Positions 26,085 to 35,966 of a stretch of DNA of 64,000 bases are shown in pieces. Numbering within the stretch: position 1 is the first letter of the stretch; each line of letters starts with the position of its first letter. The notes below the pieces were generated by a model. The model was not told the DNA's origin, made no database searches, and saw only the letters and a program-made list of their open reading frames with translations. The DNA comes from JAUWKC01 sp035529895 (GTDB lineage Bacteria > Planctomycetota > Phycisphaerae > Sedimentisphaerales > Anaerobacaceae). The translations under genes were made by a program, and so were the position numbers. The stretch is from NCBI GenBank assembly GCA_035529895.1, contig DATKVV010000032.1, forward strand, positions 1 through 64,000. The letters run 5' to 3'.

Positions 26085-26830
26085 AAAAACCGTGGCGCGG
26101 GGTATAAACTGCAGGTATTCTTTCACCCCTGCTCCTCCTGGAGGCTGCTGCAAACACTTCGGTGCCGGGCAAGGCCGCTACTTCGCTTGCCTGCCGGCAA
26201 ACACATTACTTTCTTAATCTTACAGCACCGCCGCCCCCGTGTCAAGCTCTTTCCACCTGCTGCCATCCGAAATCGCATATTCTTGTGCCGCTTTAGGCCT
26301 GCAATGCTCGCACGCCTGCATGTACTTGTGACAAATACTCGTGGTGAAGCCGTTTTTCGCAGAAAAACAAGGGCTGTTCCAATTCACAAGGTCTTGCTCC
26401 TTTAACACGCCGTTGTGGCCGTTCCCATGCTGGCCTCCAAGCGAGAACAGGCCGAAAATTTTGTGGCCCTAAATAAAATTTTTATCGGGCACGCTCAAAG
26501 CTCCACCTCCATAAAGTCTTTCGGAATCAGGGCTTATGAACCACACAGAACGGTCTTTACTAAAAACATTCCAAAAGACAAGGAAAAAATCAATTTATCC
26601 TTGACATACCACTCGCAAAAGGGTAAAAAGAAGAACGGTGGCGTCCACTTCACGAGTCCGTACGAGAGTGAAAAGGGCAAAGCCTGAAAAGGTGAGGAGA
26701 ACAAACGTGGTGAGAGTAGGAGAAGGGCTTTCGTAACGTTTTTCCGGCAATTACGTCAAGGGAAATATATGTGCGCGTGCATAGGATGCGCTTTAACTAA
26801 TTTTATTACTTTAACTAGGAGGAGTTGTTA
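26085..26830. other. Mostly non-coding region upstream of the PEP-CTERM gene
   Basis: I see no supported gene in these roughly 750 bases. Short open frames (for example 26415-26687) lack ribosome binding sites and protein-like composition. The right part is A-rich and holds the promoter candidate at 26601-26629 and the long leader of the PEP-CTERM gene. Confidence 0.5.
26601..26629 (+). promoter_or_regulatory. Candidate sigma-70-type promoter for the PEP-CTERM gene
   Basis: A perfect TTGACA is followed after 17 bases by TAAAAA. It lies about 200 bases before the start codon, leaving a long A/G-rich leader. The -10 match is weak, so this is only a candidate. Confidence 0.35.
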
Positions 26831-27544
26831 ATGAACAAACTTATTCTAATTTTTACTGTTGTACTGGCTTTGGCTGTTGTGGCTGAAGCCGACATCGTGT
26901 ACCATTGGAAGTTGGACGAGACCTCAGGGACTATAGCCTACGACGATAACGGCAACCTCAATCTCACCAACAATGGCGCCGATGTCGGTCAGCCGGGTCC
27001 CACTGGCGGCGACCTCTCTTATCAGTTCGGTGCCACCATGGAGGAGACCGACTTTCTTGGCTCGGGTTCAACCACGTTGGTACCCGAAACCGCCGATTGG
27101 AGCTGCTTTATCACCTTTATGACTACTCACGACCACCCATCCGGCGAGCAGGGCCACCTCTTTGGAAACAACGACGGGGCCACCGATCAACGTGGCGCTC
27201 TGTACGTGTACAAGGGTACCACCGTTGGGTATTGGCAAAGAAACGGCCCGGCACTGGCGGTAACCACAACCTTTAACGACGGCCAATGGCACACTGTGGG
27301 TGTCGTACGTACTGGCGACCAATGGGACCTTTACTACGACGACATGGGCACTCCCGTGCAGACGGTCACATACGCCGGGACTGTGGGTCAGCTCACTGAG
27401 TGGGTTGTTGGTAATGGCTCCGGAGGTTTCGATTATTCGTTCCACGGGTGTATCAGCGATGTCGTGCTGACCGTGGTGCCCGAGCCGGCGACAATGCTCC
27501 TGCTCGGCCTCGGCGGTCTGGTCTTGATCAGACGCAGACGCTGA
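26831..27544 (+). CDS. LamG-fold protein with PEP-CTERM sorting signal
   Basis: A 237-residue exported protein. ATG 26831 follows AGGAGGAG by six bases. Signal peptide: LILIFTVVLALAVVAEA. The body is a concanavalin/LamG-like fold (YHWKLDETSGTIAYDDNG near the start, FNDGQWHTVGVVRTGDQWDL in the middle). The end is a textbook PEP-CTERM: VPEPATMLLLGLGGLVLI then RRRR, recognised by an exosortase and probably linked to surface display or exopolysaccharide. No exosortase is encoded in this window, so the enzyme must lie elsewhere. A strong terminator follows. Confidence 0.9.
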   Translation: MNKLILIFTVVLALAVVAEADIVYHWKLDETSGTIAYDDNGNLNLTNNGADVGQPGPTGGDLSYQFGATMEETDFLGSGSTTLVPETADWSCFITFMTTHDHPSGEQGHLFGNNDGATDQRGALYVYKGTTVGYWQRNGPALAVTTTFNDGQWHTVGVVRTGDQWDLYYDDMGTPVQTVTYAGTVGQLTEWVVGNGSGGFDYSFHGCISDVVLTVVPEPATMLLLGLGGLVLIRRRR

Positions 27545-27608
27545 CAACAACTGACAAAGCCACAATAACGCAATTTCCAACATGTTGAAAATTGCACACG
27601 CAACAGAT

Positions 27609-27644
27609 GGCGAACAAGCCAGGGAGGAGTTGTTCGCCTTTTTT
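27609..27644 (+). terminator. Rho-independent terminator
   Basis: GGCGAACAA and TTGTTCGCC form a 9-bp stem with a 12-base loop, followed by TTTTTT. It ends the PEP-CTERM gene 65 bases after its stop codon. Confidence 0.85.
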
Positions 27645-27791
27645 GCAACCAAGATTTCTCTGCGACAGCGGCAATCTTGTCTCCACGTCGTGCTCGCACA
27701 ATCCTGCTGGACTCTGCGACCACATAAAGTTGCCTGAGGTTTTTTCCAGGGTCGTGTTTTTTTTACAAACAGTATCAAAGCAGTAACACTT

Positions 27792-27980
27792 TTACTTTTT
27801 CGACCAAGGCTCGCACCCGTTAAGCCAATTCTGGCCTAAAACAGCGAAATCCTTAAGATTTATGATGACATCGGGTACGACATTAGCCGGGGAATCGACA
27901 GGCGTATGAATTATCGCGGGGTCGTTAGTGGCTTCGCAGATGATCTCATCTTCCGACAATGCGTAGCTATACAACCTATA
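27792..27980 (-). pseudogene. Relic of a LamG-dockerin gene tail
   Basis: The minus strand reads YRLYSYALSEDEI, the last strand of a LamG domain, then PANVVPDVIINLKDFAVLGQ and NWLNGCEPWSKK, a dockerin-like half. No start or upstream domain is present; the preceding bases (27981-28120) are unrelated. It resembles the ends of the large proteins on both sides (YSYALSPDEVLAL, YNYGLSAAEVRYL) and is best read as the 3' remnant of a deleted paralogue. Confidence 0.6.
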
Positions 27981-28124
27981 TGACAAAAAGGTCTGTGAGT
28001 GCAAAGGGCCCGCAGACCTTTTCCGTGTGTGCCCTGCCGGACACACAAAACGACGTGGGCTTGTGGTGGTGACCGCCACAGCCGCCGGACTTGCTACAGT
28101 ATTCAGTCGCCGATGCTGGCACGA

Positions 28125-31100
28125 TTATGGCACCGGCGGCCACAGCTCCTCCTTAAGCCACGAACTCGCCAGCACGGCAGCGTCCTTTAAGTTAACCGCT
28201 TGCGGCTTGTCTGAAACCGGACCATGCAGGTTGAACTGCGACCTCAAAGGTACGAAACCCGTGCCGTCGGTGGCAAGGTACCTCACCTCGGCCGCCGACA
28301 AACCATAGTTGTACAGCCGAACGTCATCGACGGCGCCTAAAAAAGGACGCGCAGACGATTCGGCACGGTTGCCTATCGCCAGGTCGTTCGTATCCTGCGA
28401 AAGAAGTATGGCGCCTATCGTGCCAAAGTCCTGAAGCTCACCGTTCACGTAAGACGCTATAACGTTTGCGTCGTACGTCCCGGCCAAATGAATCCACTCG
28501 TTCCGCCACAGTTCTTCGTCATTTTCCAGGTCGTGTCTGGCGTTGTTGACATCGTGTATAACGAACGTAAATCCCCTGTCCGAGTTGACCTCGAGCGAAA
28601 ACGTCTCCTTGACGTCCGCACCTTTAACCACCACCCGGGCGTCGCTCGGAGTTGCCGAGTATTTGATCCACGCCGAAACACTCAGCGCCGTCTGCGGCCG
28701 TAATGCCGGCGCATCCGGCACCACCACTTTGCCGCCGTCGAACTCCAGCGCGCTGTGCACGCCGTCGTAGCCCGTAACCCACGAGTAGTAGCCTTCTATC
28801 TGACCATGATTCGTACCGACCGCATCGCTGGCCGTATTGCCGCTGTTCTCATCAAGCTTCCACCACGCCACAGGGCTCGCCGGCTGCTGCATCGAAAGAC
28901 CCAAATCATTAAAGTTGACGTCCGTCCTCAGCCAGTCCACGGCCATCATTCTGATATCCGCAAAAGCCACAGCGCAGTCACCGCTGAAGTCCACAGCCGC
29001 AAGAGCAGGTGCACGCCGCGAAACAATACACCTGCGCTGATACAGCCGGATATTGTCAAAGTATACTACGCCCCAGCCGCCAGGCGTCGGATGATTGTCC
29101 CGGTCGCCGAACCCGATGTACATCCTCTTTACAGCCGTCAAGGTGATTCCCGAGAAATCTGTCGGATCGATATTCCACTCATGCCATTCGGCCCTCTTGA
29201 TATCGTTCATATCCTCGTCGGCATAGTAACCGTACTTAACCACCGCATTACTGTCGGCGTCTCCAAGGGCCACATACATCTGCTCGGTCGCATTTGCATC
29301 ATTGTCCATGTCACCGTAGAAAAACAGGGTCAATATCTCTACATCCGCAGCCGTCCAATCCTGCGGGCTGTCAAATATCCGCTCGGTCTCGGAATAATAC
29401 GGTACATCCATCTCCAGGCCGCTGTTGTCATACCACAACGCCATCGACTGCCTGCCCCGGTGGACCGGCTCGGGCGGCACTGTGTATGAAGCCGCCAGCG
29501 CCACTGTCGCACCATTACGATAAATGTAGTACGGCGGGTAAGGCAGCTCGCGTACCCCGTCAAGCCACGTGTCGGTTATTAGCTCAACGTAGGGATCGTA
29601 GGACTCAAAATCCTCCACGAGAAGATAATCCGCCGCCGTAAAGCTCCAGACGCGACCCTTCCAGGGACTCTTATCGTTGGCATCATTGACCTCATCGACG
29701 CGCCAATAATAGGCCTTGCCCAATTCCAGCATACCCGGGTCGTAGCTCTCGTCGCCACGGTTCTTAACGGCGCACGGGTCGGTCATGCTGTTGACATCTT
29801 CCCAGCTCGTGCCGAAGTACACCCTGTGCGCGCCCGTTGTCTGTGCGTAATCACCCGGCTTCCAGCTAAGCTTTGTATCCCACAGGACATCCCGCTCGCC
29901 GTCGAACGGCTTCGGCTTCCAGGCCAGCGCAAGGTCGGCGCCACGGTACAACGCCAGTATCTCCTTGTCCGACTTGGCGTAGTCGTACAGCCGGAAGTCG
30001 TCTATCCAGCCCACCAAATCAGAACTGTTGCCGGTCAGTGCGGCAACCTTGAACGCCCCGTTCTGCACGTTGCTAAGCGTGCTCTCGGCCTGGTTGTTCG
30101 AATCACCTAACTCGCCGTCGAAGTAGATGCTTATAGTTTTTGCCGCCTCATCCTTTACAAACGCCCAGTGGTGCCACCCTTCCAGCCTGCTTGCGTCGAT
30201 GCCGTTGAAATCCCACGTTAACGTATCGTTCCCGTCGTTGCCCGCACGCCATAGAACCTGGCCTTCCTCAGTCACCACCGCTGCCTGCACTCGGTAAGTT
30301 GCGGTATTGCCGCCGTCAAACACCCAGTTGTCATAGCCTGACCGAAAGGCGTCCCTCAGCCACACCGATACCGTTATGCCGTTGGTAATGTTGCTCAGCA
30401 CCTCGCGCGAAACCGACAGGCCCATGTCGTCGTCGCACCAAAGCGCGCCGCCCCACTGTCCACCGTTCGGGTCCCACTGACCACTGGCGGAACTGTCGTA
30501 ACTGTCGTAATCCCGGCCCGACGAATCATGGACCACCCCGCCGCTGGTTTCATCAAACTTGTACCACAGCCACCTGTTCGGGTCGACAATCTCATTCCGG
30601 GTCCGGAATTCCCACACCAGCCCTTTCCTGGTCTCAGCGCCCACTGCGTCCACACGCCAATAGTAATCCGTGCTGTAGTCGAGCGTCGCGCCCAGATGAT
30701 AACTGTTCGGTTCCGAAAGCACCTTGTGTACCCCGCAAGGGTCATGGGAAGTGGTTGCATCACGGACGTCCTCATAGCTGGTCCCGAAGTAAAGCTCGTG
30801 TGAAATCGCCGATTCTCCCGGCACCCACACGAGTGCCAGATTCGGGTCATTTGGGTCCACTCGCTGCTCCCTGTGGTACGGGCTTGGGTCGTGCGCCCAT
30901 CTAAAGTCGGGATAGAGCAGAAACTCGCCCGGTCCGAGCGCAATGTCCACAATCATCACCTCGTCAATCAAGCCGTCGAAAAAGTGGGCGCGCGTGTAGC
31001 CCGTCGAAGCCGGACGCTGCATGTACCCGATGCTCACAGGGTCGTTATTGTCGGCGGGATTTGCCGCATTTGTGCCTTCTGTATTGTCTAATACACCGTC

Positions 31101-32966
31101 AACATATATCCGCTTCTGACCCGAGGGCCTCATCAGGTCAAAAACGACCGCCACGTGCGTCCACTCCCCCTCCGCCAGTTCGCGGTTGCCGCTCAGCGGG
31201 TTGTCTCTGTGCCGAAATTCCATGCGCCGGCTGCCTATGCCCACCGCCCACGCACTGTATTTCTTCATCAATGCAATGTTCTCCGCCGCGAGGGAATCCG
31301 GTTTGACCCACATCTCGACCGTATATGCGCTGCCGTCCAGCCGTAAAATATCCTCCGGCGTGCAGGGGTCAATTCTCAAAAGACCCGCCAGAGGCGTAAA
31401 ATCGGCTGACGTACCCGCCGTATTGTAGAATGGATTAGCCTCGGCATACTCAACCGAGGCGCCTTCCGCGTAAGTGTATGTCCTGAACGTTGCCCTGCCT
31501 GTCAAATCCGTCACTTCCTCCGGCAGGTCACTGCCCGCGGCCCCGTCAAAGTCAAAATGCACCAGAAGGCCTCCGTAGCCTGTCTTGAAACTAATTACAT
31601 TGCCCTTGATAGTGCCGCCGGAGGTAACCTCATCGACCCGCCAGTAGTAAGTCGTCTGCGTCAAAAGACCTTCCGGATTATACGTCGTCTCAGTCTGGTT
31701 CCCCCTGCCCGGCAAAACACCGGGGTCAATCGCGTTGGTTACTTCCTCCAGACTCGTGCCCAGATATACGTCATGCGAGAGCGCAACGCAGGAAGCCGTC
31801 CAGCTAAGGACCGCTGCCGGATCCACACCCTTGTAGCTGTCGCCCGGCTTCAGGTCAATCGCGTTGCCGTCCTCAGTCGTAAACCTCCACACCGGGCCCT
31901 TAAATATAGCGCCCAAAGTGTCAGTCTCATCCACTCGCCAATAGTACGTCGTAGCTAATTCAAGGGCCTCAAGCGTGCCCGCCTCCGGATAGTTGTTTAC
32001 GTCCGTCGTCCCTCTATACACGCCCGCTGACGAAGTATTCGCATTCTTAACATCGTTGTAATCTGTGCCGAAATAGACGTCGTGACCGTCCGTCGCCGCC
32101 ACATCCGCTCCCGGCGTCCAGCTAAGAACCACACCGTCCGGGCATATACCCACCACACGGTTGCCCGGGCCCGGCTTCGTAGCCGCCTTTCCAATCATCT
32201 CCGCGCACCCGAATTCGTTCGGGTCAAGCGCCGCGTCCGAGAGCCGAAACTCGTCAATCTCACCCATGAAAAACTGGGCCGTCGTATAGGTGTTACGCTG
32301 GTAACCCCCGATAGCAAAGCCCGCGATCGAATCAAGCGTGGCGTCCGATTTACCGACAGCACTCCCCACTTCCGTCCCGTCAACATACAACTTAAACTTG
32401 TCGCCGGCCGCCGCGCTGTCCCACGTCATCGCAACATGAGACCAGGTGTCCACAGGAAAGTTGGGCATTGTAAGCTCGGTAATATTCTCGTTCCACTTAC
32501 CTCCGCCCCACTTGCGAATCGCATGCAGCATATTACCGGCGTCGAGATACATGTAGGCGTAGATTTCCTCGGCAAAAAGCCTCCGGTCGTGGCCTGCGCC
32601 TTCGGCTGCCGGGTTGACAAAAAGCTCCACAGTAAACGCCGCGAAGGTAGTAAAGTTGAGGCCCCCGGTATTCGGAATCAGAAAAGTATCACCCGCATCA
32701 GTATCCCAGATCTCATTGTAGAATTCCGCCGACGTTTCCAAATGATTGCAGGTGGGATTGGACTCCCCATACTTTATAGTCGAAGCAGGGGAGGTGCCGG
32801 CGCGAATTGTCGCCGTATAGGTCCCCGTACCGTCCATCAGGCCGTCCGGAATATCAGCGCCGAATGTGCCGTCGAAACTATAATACAGCACCGTCTCGCC
32901 CAATACCTCGCCCGACGAACCCGCCAGTAAAACTAAACAGACCAAAATAATCAAATTCCGACACAT
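28125..32966 (-). CDS. Giant secreted multi-LamG protein with dockerin-like end
   Basis: A 1613-residue secreted protein with a strong AAGGAGG site before ATG 32966 and a signal peptide (NLIILVCLVLLAGSSGEVLG). Four LamG-type domains are visible, starting near TVLYYSFDGTFGADIPDG (about 25), LLVHFDFDGAAGSDLPEEV (about 480), WLWYKFDETSGGVVHDSSG (about 820) and VAWWKLDENSGNTASD (about 1400). Between them lie repeated fibronectin-like modules with the phrase TYYWRVDE and HDVYFGTxYxDV. Near 1370 and at the end are EF-hand or dockerin-like halves (DFSGDCAVAFADIRMMAVDW, VNLKDAAVLASSWLKEELW). It has no catalytic domain that I recognise. It probably binds polysaccharides at the cell surface or in a complex. 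Confidence 0.8.
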   Translation of the reverse strand: MCRNLIILVCLVLLAGSSGEVLGETVLYYSFDGTFGADIPDGLMDGTGTYTATIRAGTSPASTIKYGESNPTCNHLETSAEFYNEIWDTDAGDTFLIPNTGGLNFTTFAAFTVELFVNPAAEGAGHDRRLFAEEIYAYMYLDAGNMLHAIRKWGGGKWNENITELTMPNFPVDTWSHVAMTWDSAAAGDKFKLYVDGTEVGSAVGKSDATLDSIAGFAIGGYQRNTYTTAQFFMGEIDEFRLSDAALDPNEFGCAEMIGKAATKPGPGNRVVGICPDGVVLSWTPGADVAATDGHDVYFGTDYNDVKNANTSSAGVYRGTTDVNNYPEAGTLEALELATTYYWRVDETDTLGAIFKGPVWRFTTEDGNAIDLKPGDSYKGVDPAAVLSWTASCVALSHDVYLGTSLEEVTNAIDPGVLPGRGNQTETTYNPEGLLTQTTYYWRVDEVTSGGTIKGNVISFKTGYGGLLVHFDFDGAAGSDLPEEVTDLTGRATFRTYTYAEGASVEYAEANPFYNTAGTSADFTPLAGLLRIDPCTPEDILRLDGSAYTVEMWVKPDSLAAENIALMKKYSAWAVGIGSRRMEFRHRDNPLSGNRELAEGEWTHVAVVFDLMRPSGQKRIYVDGVLDNTEGTNAANPADNNDPVSIGYMQRPASTGYTRAHFFDGLIDEVMIVDIALGPGEFLLYPDFRWAHDPSPYHREQRVDPNDPNLALVWVPGESAISHELYFGTSYEDVRDATTSHDPCGVHKVLSEPNSYHLGATLDYSTDYYWRVDAVGAETRKGLVWEFRTRNEIVDPNRWLWYKFDETSGGVVHDSSGRDYDSYDSSASGQWDPNGGQWGGALWCDDDMGLSVSREVLSNITNGITVSVWLRDAFRSGYDNWVFDGGNTATYRVQAAVVTEEGQVLWRAGNDGNDTLTWDFNGIDASRLEGWHHWAFVKDEAAKTISIYFDGELGDSNNQAESTLSNVQNGAFKVAALTGNSSDLVGWIDDFRLYDYAKSDKEILALYRGADLALAWKPKPFDGERDVLWDTKLSWKPGDYAQTTGAHRVYFGTSWEDVNSMTDPCAVKNRGDESYDPGMLELGKAYYWRVDEVNDANDKSPWKGRVWSFTAADYLLVEDFESYDPYVELITDTWLDGVRELPYPPYYIYRNGATVALAASYTVPPEPVHRGRQSMALWYDNSGLEMDVPYYSETERIFDSPQDWTAADVEILTLFFYGDMDNDANATEQMYVALGDADSNAVVKYGYYADEDMNDIKRAEWHEWNIDPTDFSGITLTAVKRMYIGFGDRDNHPTPGGWGVVYFDNIRLYQRRCIVSRRAPALAAVDFSGDCAVAFADIRMMAVDWLRTDVNFNDLGLSMQQPASPVAWWKLDENSGNTASDAVGTNHGQIEGYYSWVTGYDGVHSALEFDGGKVVVPDAPALRPQTALSVSAWIKYSATPSDARVVVKGADVKETFSLEVNSDRGFTFVIHDVNNARHDLENDEELWRNEWIHLAGTYDANVIASYVNGELQDFGTIGAILLSQDTNDLAIGNRAESSARPFLGAVDDVRLYNYGLSAAEVRYLATDGTGFVPLRSQFNLHGPVSDKPQAVNLKDAAVLASSWLKEELWPPVP

Positions 32967-33522
32967 AGATTGTCCTCCTTAAAAAATAAGACCGTAACAA
33001 TTTGCTTTCATCATAACCAAAATCTACTGTTTCCGACAGGCGCTGACGGACTTCACCATTTATTTCCCGCCTGTCTCAGGCAGCCTTCCCGATGCTTGCC
33101 GTTACCTACTTCTTGAATAAGCCTCTCGGTCCTTGTCTGTTGAAATGCAGGAATATGGCTCCTCAGGTGACCACCGTCAGAAATTTCTGCCTCACTCCTA
33201 ACCTCCCGGCACGAAACTGGTAAAAAATCACCCTCCGTGCCGACTCAAAACGCATACATTGCACCTCTTGTACTGTACCAGATTGGCTGCCCTCCCGTCA
33301 AGCAGAATATCCCACTTTTCGGGCCGTACAATCAGATTTTTTCCTCCTCGAATGTGCAAGACCCCCCTTTTGCCCCTTTGAACCATACTTCTGTGGAAGG
33401 GTGATAGAGGAGTATGGATCCGTGCGGCACATCAAAGACCACGCGGTCTGCCTGCAGTGCTAAAAAGAGATACAAAAGGAAAAGGACAAAGCGCGTTAGC
33501 GGCTTGAGTCCACTAAAAATAA
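32967..33522. other. Non-coding region upstream of the giant LamG gene
   Basis: About 550 bases between the LamG gene start and tRNA-Ser. I see the Shine-Dalgarno of the LamG gene at its left edge, but no clear promoter hexamers, RNA gene or protein gene. The 90-residue minus frame that reaches into the tRNA is a shadow. Confidence 0.5.
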
Positions 33523-33610
33523 CGGAGAGGGCGGGATTCGAACCCGCGGTAGGGACAAGCCCTACACAGCCTTTCCAAGGCTGCTCGATAAGCCACTCTG
33601 ACACCTCTCC
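33523..33610 (-). tRNA. tRNA-Ser (anticodon GGA)
   Basis: The minus strand folds as a class II tRNA: acceptor GGAGAGG with CCTCTCC and discriminator G, anticodon arm CAGCC-TTGGAAA-GGCTG with anticodon GGA, a long variable arm (TAGGGCTTGTCCCTA) and T-arm GGGTTCGAATCCC. CCA is not encoded, unlike in the tRNA-Sec of this window. Confidence 0.93.
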
Positions 33611-33759
33611 GGCAAGATACCAAGAATACTTGCCTCAGAGCCGTTTTTCAACTTTAATTTCAGCTTCCCTGCGTGCATATTATAAAGATTGATAGCAGAT
33701 ATGTTAAAAAAGCGCAGAAAAATGAACCATTCGGGTCGGTCTCAAGACTAATAAGTTGG

Positions 33760-34290
33760 ATGCCGGACGAACGCTCAGATATTGAGGACCAGTTGCTGGT
33801 CATGGACGCCCAGGACGGCGATACGCGGGCCATGGAGAAGCTGGTCAGCCGATGGCAGAAGCGGCTCTGGCAGTACGCTTATCGGTTAACTGGAAGCACA
33901 GATGGCGCCTGGGACGTTACTCAGGAAAGCTGGCTCGGGATAATAAAAGGATTGAGGAAATTGCACGATGCTGTGGATTTCAAAGCCTGGGCGTACAGAA
34001 TAACAACAAACAAAACAATCGACTGGATAAACAAAAGCAGGGCTGTAAGACGGGTAAGTATCGAAGATATTCAGGACCCGCAGCAAAAACAAAAGAAAGA
34101 CACCGGCGCTAAAGAATTGCTAAAAAAATTGGATATGAAAAAAAGACTTGTTCTGAGCTTGTATTATTTTGAACAGCTTAGCGTCCCGGAGATCAGCGCG
34201 GCCTTAAATATCCCGACGGGGACTGTCAAATCCCGCCTGCACAATGCAAGAAAAGAACTAAAAGAACTTTGGCAAAAACATTCCGAATGA
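33760..34290 (+). CDS. ECF-type RNA polymerase sigma factor
   Basis: A 176-residue sigma-70 family factor with region 2 (LVSRWQKRLWQYAYRLTG, DVTQESWLGIIKGLRKL, AWAYRITTNKTIDWI) and region 4 (LVLSLYYFEQLSVPEISAAL, PTGTVKSRLHNARKELK). ATG 33760 is the first Met before the conserved part; its ribosome site is poor, so an earlier start at 33673 is possible. The next gene, 17 nt later, is a small membrane protein of the kind often paired with such sigma factors, which may act as its regulator. Confidence 0.88.
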   Translation: MPDERSDIEDQLLVMDAQDGDTRAMEKLVSRWQKRLWQYAYRLTGSTDGAWDVTQESWLGIIKGLRKLHDAVDFKAWAYRITTNKTIDWINKSRAVRRVSIEDIQDPQQKQKKDTGAKELLKKLDMKKRLVLSLYYFEQLSVPEISAALNIPTGTVKSRLHNARKELKELWQKHSE

Positions 34291-34307
34291 ACTTTAGGAG
34301 AAATGGG

Positions 34308-34667
34308 ATGGACGACGAATTGATGAAAAAGATGGGTGAAGATGCATACGACGACTCAAGGGAAGGAAGCGTACTCTGGATGGCAAAGGAATTCTACAGC
34401 AAAAAGATGGCCTCGTTCGCTATCATGGTCTGGGCCTTTGCGATCATTTTCTTTTGCGGCGCTGCCTATACCGGCATCCGGTTCTTCGGGACCGACCATA
34501 CCCGGTGCCAGATTATGTACGCCGCTCTGTTCATCTGCTTTGTTCATGGCATTGGTCTGATGAAGATATTCTCGTGGCAGATGATCAGTGACAATAGCAT
34601 CAAAAGGGAAGTGAAACGGCTGGAGCTTCGCATCGCCGAACTGGCCGAGACAATCAAAGGCAAATGA
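34308..34667 (+). CDS. DUF6768-like small membrane protein
   Basis: A 119-residue protein. ATG 34308 follows TAGGAG by seven bases. It has an acidic N-terminus, two membrane helices (about 38-58 and 68-90) and a coiled-coil end, VKRLELRIAELAETIKGK. This layout matches the uncharacterised DUF6768 group found next to ECF sigma factors in planctomycetes. A second protein with nearly the same C-terminal coil (AKRLELRIAELAETIGSK) follows the ABC transporter at 36757-37204. Possible role: membrane anchor or anti-sigma partner (inference). Confidence 0.65.
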   Translation: MDDELMKKMGEDAYDDSREGSVLWMAKEFYSKKMASFAIMVWAFAIIFFCGAAYTGIRFFGTDHTRCQIMYAALFICFVHGIGLMKIFSWQMISDNSIKREVKRLELRIAELAETIKGK

Positions 34668-34765
34668 CTACGAGTCGGCAACGCATAGTCCCGCAGATGA
34701 GGATAAGGTGTTTTAGCGCAGTGTGCCCGGATATGTTCAAATAATCACCTATGGAGATCATAAAA

Positions 34766-34948
34766 ATGGGACTTTTGCAAGATATGGACCAGCAAGTGAA
34801 AAAGTTTGATCTCATAGATGTGAACTTGGTTCAGGCCACCGCGATGTTTCTCGCTCTGATTATAGCCAAAGCGATACCCTGCATAATGGATGTAAGTATT
34901 TGGTGGTTCATAGGATTGGACATTTATGATGGCCGTGGGGCGCGATAG
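34766..34948 (+). CDS. Small hydrophobic protein, possibly truncated
   Basis: About 60 residues starting MGLLQDMDQQVKKFDLIDVN, then one helix (TAMFLALIIAKAIPCIM) and the beginning of a second (ISIWWFIGL-like) before the frame runs into a short polar end. ATG 34751 is an alternative start. The abrupt loss of hydrophobicity after FIGL suggests a frameshift that removed the second helix. Family not recognised. It lies between the sigma factor pair and the ABC transporter genes. Confidence 0.45.
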   Translation: MGLLQDMDQQVKKFDLIDVNLVQATAMFLALIIAKAIPCIMDVSIWWFIGLDIYDGRGAR

Positions 34949-35072
34949 AGAAAATATGTCTGCTGTAAACATTGATGTAGCCTGCCCAGACGATTGGGTG
35001 TTCACAAGCTCAGACGTATAAGAATATTTTCCGGAATTGACAAATGAGTAATCCCAGGTTAGAACACCGGCT

Positions 35073-35966
35073 ATGAATCAATCAGATTCCGCAGCTATTC
35101 AAACATCCGGTTTGACGAAATATTATGGCTCGTCGTTGGGGGTTTTGGGTCTCAATCTTACGGTAAAACAGGGAGAGGTTTTTGGCTTTTTGGGGCCGAA
35201 CGCAGCGGGGAAAACGACGACCATACGAATCTTTCTTGACTTTATACGAGCCAGCGCCGGACATGCCCGCCTGTTCGGACTGGACTCGCACGTACACTCA
35301 TCCGAAATAAGAGCGCGGACCGGGTACTTACCCGGCGAATACGGCATGTATGAAGAAATGAGGGGATTTGAATATCTGCGATTTTTTGGAGCGCTTCGAG
35401 GCTATAAGAAACCGCCGCTCAGGGACAGGCTGATTGAAATCTTCGGCCTGGATATATCGAAGCGGATAAAATCGTATTCGCACGGTACCAAACAGAAACT
35501 CGCTGTTGTACAGGCGTTTATGCACGACCCGGAATTACTTATTCTTGATGAACCGACAATCGGTCTGGACCCCTTGATGCAGCAGCGGTTTTATGAATTA
35601 CTGGCGGAAATGAAAAACCGCGGCAAAACCATCTTTCTCTCATCCCATATTCTGTCCGAGGTGGAAAAGGTCTGTGACCGCGTCGGGATATTAAAGGAAG
35701 GTAAGCTGGTTGCGACTCACGAGATATCCGAAATCAAAAAGTTCCGGCTGAAAACCGTTGAGATTAGTTTTAAGCAGGAGGTGGACGAGTCGATTTTCAG
35801 GCTGAACGGCGTCCGCAAGGTGGAAAAAGACGGCAACACGGTCCGGTTGTGGGTCGGTGCGAATATAAACAGTGTTCTGCGGCTAATATCTGAACATCCG
35901 GTGGAGAATATGTCCTTTCAGGACGCCTCCCTCGAAGATATCTTCATGGAGTATTACTCGGAATGA
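35073..35966 (+). CDS. ABC transporter ATP-binding protein
   Basis: A 297-residue ATPase of the ABC-2 export type. Walker A is GPNAAGKTTT, the Q-loop region is TGYLPGEYGMYEEM, the signature is the degenerate SHGTKQKLA, Walker B is LLILDEPTIGLD, and the switch His is SSHILSEVEKV. The C-terminal extension of about 80 residues is typical for drug or polysaccharide ABC-2 systems. It overlaps the permease gene by four bases (ATGA). No convincing ribosome site precedes ATG 35073. Confidence 0.92.
   Translation: MNQSDSAAIQTSGLTKYYGSSLGVLGLNLTVKQGEVFGFLGPNAAGKTTTIRIFLDFIRASAGHARLFGLDSHVHSSEIRARTGYLPGEYGMYEEMRGFEYLRFFGALRGYKKPPLRDRLIEIFGLDISKRIKSYSHGTKQKLAVVQAFMHDPELLILDEPTIGLDPLMQQRFYELLAEMKNRGKTIFLSSHILSEVEKVCDRVGILKEGKLVATHEISEIKKFRLKTVEISFKQEVDESIFRLNGVRKVEKDGNTVRLWVGANINSVLRLISEHPVENMSFQDASLEDIFMEYYSE

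Noticed and set aside
26415..26687. 90-residue plus-strand frame before the PEP-CTERM gene
   Set aside because: No ribosome site, Lys-rich random-looking composition, and it contains the candidate promoter.
33332..33604. 90-residue minus-strand frame
   Set aside because: Its first third is the tRNA-Ser sequence; the rest has no family likeness.
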